Shown here in pieces: positions 9,501 to 21,500 of a DNA stretch of 30,880 bases; positions within the stretch are counted from its first letter, which is position 1; the number at the start of each line of letters is the position of its first letter. The notes under the pieces were generated by a model, which did not search any database, had not been told where the DNA came from, and saw only the letters and a program-made list of their open reading frames with translations. The position numbers were made by a program, and so were the translations under genes. Location: positions 38,374 to 69,253 of the forward strand of contig VHZZ01004596.1 of assembly GCA_009801015.1 (NCBI GenBank), read 5' to 3'. Source of the stretch: Silene noctiflora (Eukaryota; Streptophyta; Magnoliopsida; Caryophyllales; Caryophyllaceae).

Positions 9501-12500
9501 GTTACTATGATTCCGTTCGATCCAAGTACACCACAAAAGAGCCGAAACAACCATTTTCCATACTTCGCCAATCTACTCCTTTTTTTTTTTTTTTTTTTTT
9601 TTTTTTCCTAGTTGAAATAATATATTTAGCCTTGTAAGGTTGAATGGAGCCCAAGCCGACAATATTATAAGGATGGGTGCCACATTGACAAGACTGAAGG
9701 GCAAAAGATGATCCATAGGCACATAAAGAACATTCCCCAACAAATAAACCTCTCCTCCTAAACATGTCTTTTGTTGGGGATTTTCCATTTGGTATGGCAT
9801 AAGCAAGAAACAAGTTTTTGCGGATCATTGCACAATTTGCACTTTCAAATTTAAGTGGTCCATTCTTTGAAAACTACTACTTCCTCCTTTCACAGTATTC
9901 TTCCCATTTTCCCTATTTAGTGATTTCACGATGCTCTTCCCAATTATCTTAATTTTCATTTTTTTTTTCTTTTTTTTCCTAATAAGGTATGTATTTTTTT
10001 TGGTGGATTACAAAGTCATCCTAATAAAACAACTTATTTACCACAAATGGTGGATGTTCTTCTAACTAAAGATATTAAACCATAACCCTAACCAGTACAC
10101 TGTTATTCTAACACAATTAATAAATATAACCACTATCTTCCACCCATCATTCCATCAAGACTTTCCTCAGTCCTCTCTCATCCATCATTAGCCATCCACC
10201 ACCTTCGGCTATTTTCCGCACTAGTTGCACCTCGCTACTAGATGCCTAATAGTACCTCCTTGCTTGCGTCATTTCCACCATATGGACCACCGAGCGAGCA
10301 GGGTCACCCACCAACCATCAACTCCTCCATACTCGAGACTCTTCCCTCCACCATCTTTTCTCGTCACAACCTCCCGCGACAACCCCACCTCCTCCCTCTC
10401 GACTCCCACACATTATCCCCTTTATTACGAATTCAACTCACATATCCCTCAATCACTCTTCCAACAATAAGTCTAGTCTCAACTTATATTTATTAGATTT
10501 CAACCAACCAAAATCTATGTAAAAATAGCACCACTAAAGTATATGTCAGAAACTTTCTACCATGATGGTGTTTCTGCAAACTAATAAAGTCGTCTGTTGA
10601 GGTACCACAGTACCAGAGTGGCGGCGGCGGTGATCTGATGGTGGCTGTAATTATAGGTGCCTTTGGAGATGGTATTTTAATTTAACCAGTTTAAGTTAAT
10701 CCCCAATCACATTTGTTATTATTCTTCAGCCTTTTTTTTTTCTTGTTTTTGCACGAAGTGTGCCCAATATAAATGGGAAGAACACTTTGTAGAGAAAGGA
10801 GTATAATTTTTGTTTTCCCATAAGAGTTTCAACTTTAGGAACTTAGCTCCTCGTTTTCCATCTCTTCTTTTCTGTATTCTGAGGCTCTTAAATAAAAATG
10901 TTTGTATTTCTTGCTTCAGGTAACTAGTGTTGGTGTAAACACTGAATGGGGTATGCTTATGGCCAGTATTTCAGAAGATACTGGTGAAGAAACTCCTTTG
11001 CAGGTGAGTTGTGTTCTTTATATTTCTGGGGCTTCCTAATGATTATGGTGGATTCATCTGGTTCTGTGGCTTTGATTATTTTTGCATTTGTCTAGGTTCG
11101 TCTGAATGGTCTAGCGACCTTCATTGGAATAGCGGGGTTATCTGTGGCATTTGTTGTTTTAGTTGTTCTTCTTACAAGGTAATTCAATTCTCCTTTAGTG
11201 TGTATACTATTTCTATGCATTATATGATTGGTTTTCAGTTAAAAAATATAACACTGTTGGTTTAGGTACTTCACTGGACACACTAAAGAAACTGTTGCAA
11301 TGCCACGATTCAAGGCAGGAAAGACAAGCTTTAGTCACGCGATAGATGGAGTTATCAAGATCGTCACTGTTGCTGTATGTTCAATTCTTGTAATTATTTT
11401 CTATTCCATGAAAATTCTGTGTTTCTTGTGCAAATTACAACCTTTTGACATTTCAGGTGACTATTGTAGTGGTTGCTGTTCCTGAAGGTCTTCCCTTAGC
11501 TGTCACCTTAACGTATGTATTCGAACCCTTTTAGTTCACGGTGTATGATCCTCTTTTCATATTAATGGTCTCTTTGATTAATTGGCCTTGTGGTGGGCTA
11601 TGTTGCTCGGATTTGATGTGCCCAAGCGTTGGATTTGTCTTTTTATGAAAAAGTTTCATGTTTCTGGTCTAAAATGAAGTGTCTGAGTGTCCTATCATTG
11701 TCCGGGTGTCTACTGTCGAACACGGGACGCAAGGTAATAGTGAAGAGTCTGAGCAACATAGGTGGCTGGTGTTTGCCACCTTGTTTTTTTTCCTAAGATA
11801 TACTTGTTAACGTATTTAGAGAGAGGAAATTGACTTAAAGGGTTGCCGGTGTTGAACTTATGGGTTATGAATATATGATTCCTGAATCTGTCTGATGCAA
11901 TATATTTTTTGGGGGTATGCTGTTAAGTAAACCATTTGACCAAAGAAAACACAGCTTTAATTTATTGGAGAAATATGTAGATTTTCCCTATTATCCATAA
12001 TCAAAGCCCTTTTCTTGCATGCATATGTAAATTACCTATTTCGCACCTTCAATATCTCTGTACAACAAGATTACCCCAGTGCCTCAAAGGATCCCGCAAA
12101 TTGCGGGGTAAGGGTGTGGGTTGGATGTACGCATCCTTAGCCTTGTCTTAGCAACACATGCAGGCTGTTTCCGAATAACTCAAGATGAAAATCGCGTCTA
12201 GAACTGCGTCAAAGGACGCTACTTTACAAGAGAAAGACGCACAACCACTTTAGTGAGCCATTTTGATTTATTCCATCATGATCCAGAACCAAAGAGTAAT
12301 GAGTCTTTGGCTCCATTAGACGTATGGAAATACCTTCAATATATCTGTAATAGAAGCAAAATTTCAGCTCGTTGTAATGTAGAAGACCAGAATGTTCTGC
12401 TTTAGATCAATATCACGTAGTTTAATAGTTCTCTAGATCACTTCATGCTAATTGCAGTTGTGGTAGTGTTGCATCTGCTGATTGTGACTTCCCCTTGCCC

Positions 12501-15500
12501 TCTCCCTCTCCCTCTCCCTCTCCCTCTCTATCCCTGGCATCTCTGATTCATTTCTTTATTACATTTGCAGGCTTGCTTACTCAATGAGAAAAATGATGAG
12601 GGACAAGGCTCTGGTTTGTATCTCACGCTTTACAAAATCTAATTTCTTGTTATGTCAAAATGTTATTTTAGTAATATGTTTAACAATAGGTGAGGAGGCT
12701 TTCGGCATGTGAGACGATGGGTTCTGCCACTACTATATGCAGTGACAAGACTGGAACTTTGACTTTGAATCAGGCAAGCGCTTCTGTTAAAAATTTCTAG
12801 CTGTGAAATTTGCTTTTGCATGTTATCCTTGATGTGATGAGGATACTAAACAATTGGATTGACCTAATTTTTTGATTGGTTAGAAAGTTGTTCTGATTTA
12901 TGTTTATTGTTTTGGGTAAGGGTAACTAGTTAAAATATGACTGGATGAGTTTCTATAATAGTCTGTGGGGTAATTTTTACTTCATTGATCTGATATCTGC
13001 TTGTGCTTGTTGCTCCACAGTCTTTCTATAGTGCGATTGTGCAAGTCTGCTTGTTTGTAGAATTTTTTCTCCAATTCGTCTTACAATTGTAGAATAATTT
13101 CTTTTTGACTACCGACAGATGACTGTTGTCGAGGCTTATGCAAGCGGTAAGAAAGTTGATCCACCTAATGATGCTTCAAGTCTATCTCCTATGGTGTGTA
13201 CTCTGCTCATTGAGGGGATTGCTCAGAACACAACTGGCAGTATCTTTATTTCAGAGGTTAGTTTAGTAATCGAATGGCCTTGATCTTCTACAAAACACAT
13301 ATCCAGTAATTTTTAGTTAAATTTTGTTCATGAGAACTGCTTTACTTTAAATTTTAAAGTGCAGACCCTCTTCCTAGATGTTGCATTTCTCTATATCCAT
13401 TGACTACTTACTGATGATGTTGTTTGACAGCTTTGACTTTATCTTTTTTCTCATACGATCCTTTTTATTATTCTTTTTTTTTTCTTTTTTCTTTTTTTTT
13501 TTTTAAAAAATTTGCACACCTTTTTTATTCTCGTTTACACGTGACTTTTCTTTGTTATCGTTCCCGATTCCCGTTCTCTATTTTCCCTTTATTATACTTC
13601 TCCGATAATTTTTTTTGTCAACTTTCTTTGAAAGCATTTTCCTCAATTTTCTCTTTTCCTTTTCATCTCTTCTTACACCCTTTTTGCGTATCTTGCTTCG
13701 TTTATTATCTTGTCTTTTTGTATTATCACTTCTTCATTGTTTTTGTACCTCGCAATTGCGGTTTTGTATGACAATCCATCTTTTAGCCGAACCTTCTAAT
13801 CCGTGGTTTATGAAAGCCGAGTCATATTAACGAGAATTCAGAATGTGTGTATCCATGTCCGTTGATGTGAAATTGAATCTTCTAATACACGGTTTATTTG
13901 TTTTATGTTTCTACAGGGCGGTGGAGATGTGGAGATCTCTGGGTCACCAACTGAAAAGGCCATCCTCTCATGGGCTTTGAAGGTACTTTTCATATTACTC
14001 TGGTAACCATTGATTTAATAGCTAATTATGGTAGATAGTTTTTTCCTTTGTTTGATGGATTCTTTTTAATGTTGTAGCTTGGAATGAACTTCGATGTAAT
14101 AAGATCTCAGTCAACAATTATCCATGCATTTCCCTTCAACTCTGAGAAAAAACGTGGAGGTGTTGCAGTTGAAACTGTAAGTCTCAAAATCTTGGTTCAG
14201 ATGAACAGCACTGTCTTTTATTCTGTCCTGGGTTCTTGCTCATCAAAAGTGGAAAATAACAACCTAAATCCCCAATTAAAAACCCCTTCCTCCTATTTTT
14301 TTTTTTTTTTTTGAATTATCCCATATTTCTCGGCCTATTGACTGAAGTTGCCCGGTTTCTGAATTTGGCAACTCTTTAGATATAAACTGTTAATTTTGCT
14401 CTTGTTAACTTGTATGATCCAACTAATTAGACGTCAATACCCTCATTTATCACCAGTTAGCCACATTAACCCAAATATCCCACCCATCTAACATGGTCAA
14501 CCCAGTCATGGCTGACTAACACCACCACCAACCACCAACTGCCCCACCTTACTACCACCATTCTCCAACAACATTGCCTACATCCAAACCATTGTTGTAG
14601 ATGCAAGATGATAGGAGAGGAGGAGAAGAAAAGAACAGAGGAAGGATGTCGAAACCTTACTGTGGTGAGACTCTTGATGGCAATTTGTCAAGGAAAAATG
14701 GTCTGCTGCCGTATTTGTCCTTGCGGAGGTTGGTGAGGCTCCATTTCAGTTGCTGTGGTCATCACCATGCGAGATCTGGGTAGCGAGTAGTTTTGATGGC
14801 GCTGAAGGAGAGAAAAGTCAAAGGAGGGCTGAGAGTTGGTGATGAGGTTGATTTTTGGATCTGAGTAGTGTTGATATTGAAAGGGAGTTCTTAGGGTCGC
14901 AAGTGGGGGAGTTTTTGGTACGACGGCGTCGTCTGATTACTCGAAGACCGGTGGCAGGAGTTAAGGAGGTGAAATCAGATAGATGCGACGTTGAATCAGG
15001 GTTTGAGAGAGGGAGGGGAGAAGATATGAGGGAGGTTTGGCTCATTTTCTAGTTGCTGGACGACCGGTGTCAGTGCCGGCGTTCCTTGACGGGAATTCGA
15101 AGGGTTTGCTTGTGGGGTGGTGCTTAGTGGGTGCTAGTGGAGGGAAATATGATTGTCCAGATACTCTCTCCTAGTTCTTTGTGCCCAAATAAGGGCAATT
15201 CAAAAGAACAAGAAAGCGTGTTTTCCAAGTTTGAGCTGTGTAATTTGTCGAAATATTTATAGGCTGCTCTCTTTATATTCCCTCCATTCCAATAGGAATA
15301 TTTACATTTTCTCAAATTATGTTTGGGGGATGTGAAAAATGTTACTATTGAGTTATAAATTCTAGATCAAAATTACTTGTATCCTTGGATGACAGAAGTA
15401 TTTCCATTACTTGCTAATGTCCAAGTCTTACCATCCTTCTTGGGTTTGTTGTTATCTTAAATAGATTTTGGGACTTTGTGTACAAGGTACTGATAGTAGA

Positions 15501-18500
15501 TTTTTGATTCTAGATCGTTTGTGTATGAACTGAAGCTTCTATTGTTTAACCGAATATTTGCAGCCTGGTTCTGAAGTTCATATACATTGGAAGGGAGCTG
15601 CCGAAATTGTCTTGGCTTCATGCACAAGTTACATGGATGAAACTGACCATGTGGCTTCTCTGGACGAGGATAAGGTGTGCAGCTTAAACTTTGTTAAAAC
15701 TCTCTAGCTTCATAGCCCATATTTTCCCACTGGGCCCTCTGACAAGAACTGTAGTATGATGATTACAAAGCCTTAATAAAACAAATACTCCCTCCATTTA
15801 TCTATTTTCTTCCCATTTCCCCTTTTTGGCAAATTATTTCTTTTCTTCCCATTTCTCATCTTTCCTTATTTGGCCATCCAATTGACTATATAGTCCTTCC
15901 CCCACTTGTGTATTTACAATATTTCCATTGCTTTTTCATTGTTTAATCCATTTTAATTTTTTAATCAAAGTCCACTTGCAAATCTATCATTACTTTAACA
16001 TTGTTTATTCCCTTTTCTTAATAGTTGTGCAAAAAGAAATGGGATGAAAATAGAAAAATAGAGGGAGTATTAAACAGGGATGTCGATGAAAATTCCGGCT
16101 GTCCAGTGGCTTAGCTGGCCTACTGGACCATAGTAACTCCTCCGTCTAAAGATATTTAGAGGATGTGCTGCCCTGTAAAGAAGAGGAATCTTATTTTCAA
16201 GTTTGAATAATTTTTTTTCCCAATAATTTTATTTATGTACATTGGTTCTACAGAGGGTAGAGTCCCAAACTAGGAAGAGTAAAAATACAACCAAACCAAA
16301 CAACAAATAACCTAAATCCGAAGACCGATAAACAAATTGAACAAAAGGAATATGACGTAGACAAAATGCCTTTAAATGTGTATCTTTTTTGTGAAGGTAT
16401 CTTTCTTTAAGAAGGCTATTGAGCAAATGGCTGTTCAGAGTCTTCGTTGTGTTGCCATCGCTTATCGACCATATGACGTAGATAAAGTGCCTTCAGATGA
16501 AGAGCGACGAGCTCAGTGGGTAATGCCAGATGATGAGTTGATTCTGCTTGCTATTGTTGGTATAAAGGTATTCCAATTCAGGGTTAAGAAGCTTTAACTT
16601 CTTTCTCTTTTGCCAGTGTATTTATGAGTTGGGTTCCCTCAGTGTAATGCATTTTGTCTCTTAGAGAATCGCTGTGTTTCTGTTGGCTACTACCTCTTTT
16701 AATTTCTAATTATTTCACCTGTAGGATCCTTGTCGTCCAGGAGTCAGAGATTCGGTTGAATTATGCAGGGCTGCGGGTGTCAAGGTATGTGATATTCTTA
16801 GTTGGGATAGCTTCTATTTGGAGACTTAGATAGTTTTGCGAGATTACCAAAGTTCAAACTGTAGGTTTGTAGTATTTTATTTATTTTATTTCAAGTAATA
16901 GCTTTTTTTAGACTTCTATCGTTTTATCTCTCTTTTACAGGCATGGAAATCTTTGGGGATGCTAATATGTTGTAGAATTAGATTGGCTTTCTCATACTGA
17001 AGTTTTTATCACATATATACATTTCTATATTCGTTTGGGATACAACTCTACTGATATTCCTTGTCTTATGCTATAAGAAAATTTCGATGTTAAATCTTTT
17101 TCTAATAATCGACATTGCTGGGAATAAGAGTAGCAGGGCTGGGTGGTGTTCTGGAGTTTCAAATGCGAAGTTTGTAATTAACTATCTTTGTTTTATTTAG
17201 AACTCTTCATACTTGTTCCCTAGCTAAAAGTAAATGGCATACGAGTGGACTCTTCATTTTTCAAATACCTGAGGACGGAACTTAAATGCTTCAGGTTCGT
17301 ATGGTTACTGGTGATAATCTTCAGACTGCAAAAGCCATTGCTCTTGAATGTGGCATCCTAGTTTCGGATGCTGATGCTAGTGAACCAAATCTGATTGAAG
17401 GCAAGTCATTCCATAACAAGTCAGAAGCAGAGAGGGAAGAGATTGCAGAAAAGATATCAGTATGCCTTCTGTGTCCTCTTCATTTTTCCATGATATTATC
17501 TCTTTTTGATNAGAGANGATATATATTAAAGTCTAGTGTGACTCCCATCAATGTTGTTGGAATTGAATTCTACTTTAGGTCAATAAAGTGACTATGATCA
17601 ACTAGACATGGTAAAATCTTACAAGCTAACTAAAAAAACATAACTACAGTGTTTGAATATGTTACAATCTTTTATGTTTCAAAATCAAAACACTAATTTA
17701 ATGCTCCCTCNCATTCTTTGGAAGAGCACTGGGTTCCTTATTTGGCTAATTCATGGAATTGCACTATTTCCTTCAATGGAAAAAATAAAACCATAAAATG
17801 GGTGGGGAGGGAGGGAAGGAGGGTTGTGGTGGGTGGTTTATGTGTAAAAGTGAGGGGTATTTTGGTAATCAAACCTTCTACATTAATTCTTGTGCCATTG
17901 GCATATAATTGCATTTCTGGTGAAGGGGTGGGACTTGGGAGTACTAATATTAATATGTAATGTTGATGAAGCATAAATTTTATGTTAAGGTACGGAGAAG
18001 GGAACATTTTAAGAAATAACTCTTGGAAAATTAAAGTACAAAAGCACTTCATTTTTCACTGAGATATTTATCTTATCATTAATGCAAAATCATAAGTATA
18101 TTTGCTCCGAAACGGGATTTTCAACAACATTGACACAAATATACATAATGAAAGAAAGGTACAAATGATGTTGTATGGAGAGAAGATCGAAACTGTTTGA
18201 TAGGTAGCAAATTATGGGAACCGTCATTATTAATTTGTGATGTCCTTGGTATTATGCTCAGGTTATGGGAAGGTCATCGCCAAATGACAAGCTTCTGCTT
18301 GTCCAAGCATTGAAGAAGAGAGGTCATGTTGTTGCTGTTACTGGAGATGGTACAAATGATGCTCCAGCATTGCATGAGGTATTTTGTGCTTTAATCTATG
18401 GATGGAAGATCATAGAGAAATTTATTCACACTTTATTTATCCCTGATGGCTAAATATTTAATGATGGTTAAGTTATAACTTATTTTTGTTTTCTTTTTGT

Positions 18501-21500
18501 TTCAGGCAGATATTGGTCTTGCAATGGGTATTGCTGGTACTGAAGTAGCGAAAGAAAGCTCAGATATCATAATCTTGGACGACAATTTTGCTTCAGTTGT
18601 GAAGGTATGGTGGGATAGCTATTACTAGTGTTATTGATGTTAGATACTCTCTCTTAAGTCTTATCCAAGCGATCCTACTGTAATTCATTTCCCCTCACAT
18701 CTTTTGGATGTGACACTTATTTTTTAGTGAGAGTGCGTTGAATCCAATTTTGAGGCTCAGTTTAACACGCATAGGCTTTCTTTGATAGTTTATGCCCGTT
18801 ATTTGTTCAGGTTGTTCGATGGGGTAGATCTGTGTATGCAAACATACAAAAATTCATTCAGTTCCAGCTTACTGTTAATGTGGCAGCACTTGTAATTAAT
18901 GTGGTTGCTGCATTTTCCACTGGTGAAGTCCCATTGAATGCAGTGCAGGTAGTTCATTAACCTACTTATTTGTTTTAGTTTTAAACTATATATTCTCTAA
19001 TTGCCCTGCTTCCGAGTTTAGTTAAATTGTAGATCTACGATGCGTCTTTTCCCCTTACTATATTTATGAAAAAAAAATGCTTTGTCTGGTCCCACTTAAT
19101 TAATAATCTTCATTCATCCGCCTAAGTTTATCTGCCAAAAACAAATTGGGCAATTCTGAAGAATAGGTGGGAGGATAATAAGATTCTCACTTTGATTTTA
19201 GATGCTAGTCTTCACCAAGTTCGTGTCTCTGATATACAGCTTCTCTGGGTTAATCTGATCATGGATACACTTGGAGCGTTAGCGTTGGCTACAGAACCAC
19301 CCACGGACCACCTTATGAAGAGACCTCCTGTTGGTCGAAGGTTCGAGCGGGCTCTTTTATCTTTCTTAACTCAGCTGTTTTTTTTGTGCTTCTTGTCCTT
19401 GACTGCATGCCATGTGCCTATTTTGTCATTTTCTGATGACCAATACATGAATTGTTTGACATGTCATCTAACAACTTTTACGTTGTTTCTTCCTTAGTAT
19501 CATAAAATGCTCCTAGCCTCTCATTGTGAATTTAAAGGATGGTTATTAATGCGAGCCACAATAGAAACATTTGGATATGGATGTTTTTAAGGTGATTTTT
19601 GCATTTGAGATAAGTAACTTTGTGGCTAACTCCTGTGTGATTATGTAACCCTTAAGGCATCATTGTATCTCATTTCTTCGTTGTGCTTACCTTCATCTTT
19701 CTGAATATTCACATGTTTATTGATCTCACTTTTTGTATCAAATAGTTTTGTGTTTTCTTGGGCACAGCTTCCTCGTGCAGAAGTTTAAACTTACTACTAT
19801 GATTTTTCAGGGAACCTCTGATAACAAATATTATGTGGAGGAACTTACTGCTACAGGTAATACTTAGAATGTGCATTTATAGCCAATCAATTTATTGAAT
19901 ACTTTTACGCTAAATTATTTCTTGTTCTTCTGCATTGTAGGCTGTGTATCAAGTGATTGTTTTACTTATACTCAACTTCCAAGGTCGAAATATCTTACAT
20001 CTCCAGAATGACCCTGCTGAACTTGCTAACAAAGTGAAGAACACTGTGATCTTCAATGCGTTTGTTTTTTGTCAGGTCAGCAAGATTGCCTACAACTTTA
20101 GACTTAAGCGATTCTATGTATTAGTACAGTTTTACTGGCTATAGGCTAATCCAATTTTTTAGGCCACAAATATTTCTGTGACCATGATTTTAAAACCCCG
20201 TTACTGACCAGAACTTAAGTGAAGATTGGCAAATGGTGTTTTTATTTGTGAAAAAGGTCAAGATCTTAAGTGAAGATTTGATATATTTGGTAAACAGTTT
20301 TGAACATGATACCAAGCTCATGGTTACCGAATTCGCTCGGTACCCTACGAATCGCGAATTGTTAAAAGTGAATTCTATCATGTTGCTTACTGAAAATACA
20401 TATAACACACTCTATAAGAGCGAATCACGAATTGGTAAGGACGTATTCATAGCGAATCCGGTAACCATGACCAAGCTTTCTCAACTGTGATCACAATCAT
20501 GTTCGATACAGCAGTTTTACATCATAGAGAAGGCTCTCAAATCGGTGCCTGTGGGTCGTCCTAATATTTTAAACTAAGTAGCCGACTTGTGTGGAATTTT
20601 CTTCTTCATTTCTCTTCCCTATACTACATTTCTAGTCCTCCCGTGCCCTGTTATGTGGTCAGATAAAGTACCGAGTCTCATATGAACGAAAGAACGTGAA
20701 GGCTTTGAGAGACCGACTCCCCCTCTAATAAAAGAACTACTCAATTGTTGATTTGCAGATTTTCAATGAGTTCAATGCTCGTAAGCCTGATCAAGTAAAT
20801 ATATTTGAAGGAGTTGTAAAAAATCGTCTGTTTATGGGAATTGTGGCTATAACTCTGATACTCCAGGTATGGCTGCTAAGAATGTGTATTCAGTGGCACC
20901 CCACATTGTTCTTGACTATATAATCCAATATGCCGTTTGTTGCTTATGTCTGGCAGATCGTCATAGTTGAGTTCCTCGGCAAGTTTGCATCAACTGTGAA
21001 GCTGAACTGGCAATTATGGCTTGTTTGCATCGCCATTGGTTTTGTGGGGTAAATCTCTTTGCACTTACTTATGTATTCTATATTATGGTATACCTCAACA
21101 TTAATTCTTGCAAGGCAATGTTACTTTGGCTGTGTGATATGTTAGTTCGATACTGAACTTTGCGACTCTACTCAAGGATATGAGAATGGAATTTGTATTT
21201 GACCTTTAAATTTCCCACACTTCTCCATTCGGAGGCAAAAGTGAGGACCCCATTGGTTTATAGACTTGCATCTCAAACATTTCAATAATTTACATTAAAA
21301 CTAGATATTTCAAATTAAAGTTCATTTCTGTCTTGAAGACGTGCCCCTGCACCTCTATACTTATTTTAGGACAAAGTCCCCTTGACTAAAAGCTTGTCAT
21401 CGTGAGTCTGACAATTAGACAAGTATCTGGGCACTGTGACTTGTCTAAACACTTCTCATGGAGAGTCCGACAATTAGATTACTATCTGGGCACAGTGACA

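Larger units (their letters stand above)
6644..11003 (+). other. ACA10: ACA exons 6-12: TM1-TM2 and actuator domain
   Basis: TM1 lies at about residues 195-213 ([16 protein letters not shown]) and TM2 at about 226-241. The actuator follows, with [18 protein letters not shown], the IVVGDV strand and the dephosphorylation loop TGES at 312-315 (exon 10). Exon 12 ends at GEETPLQ, before TM3. Two introns are long: intron 7 (6988-8136), where I see nothing recognisable, and intron 11 (8745-10919), which carries a LINE fragment and a large MITE. Confidence 0.88.
11096..12773 (+). other. ACA10: ACA exons 13-17: TM3-TM4 and phosphorylation loop
   Basis: TM3 is at about residues 375-397 and TM4 at about 422-446. 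TM4 contains PEGLP (442-446), whose Glu443 is the Ca2+-ligand position known from P2 pumps. Exon 17 (12690-12773) encodes the strictly conserved [11 protein letters not shown], with the phosphorylated Asp at residue 485. Exon 17 is followed by GCAAGC, so its intron uses a GC donor. Exon 16 is only 43 nt. Confidence 0.9.
13119..18604 (+). other. ACA10: ACA exons 18-26: nucleotide-binding and P domains
   Basis: The N domain includes [10 protein letters not shown] (exon 19), [14 protein letters not shown] (exon 20) and the ATP-binding KGAAE with Lys605 (exon 21). The P domain has [11 protein letters not shown] (exon 23), MVTGDN at about 712-717 (exon 24), MGRSSPNDK and the Mg2+-binding TGDGTNDAP at 791-799 (exon 25), then ILDDNF (exon 26). 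No key residue is missing. Introns 18, 20, 21 and 24 are long and T-rich or carry repeats. Three N bases fall in intron 24 (17511, 17517, 17711), not in exons. Confidence 0.9.

Noticed and set aside
15276..15330. Stowaway-like start TATTCCCTCCATTCC
   Set aside because: No matching right end or TA duplication found, so it is mentioned only within the intron 20 entry.
16138..16170. Second Stowaway-like start AACTCCTCCGTCTAAAG
   Set aside because: One-sided and short; no partner end in the rest of intron 21.
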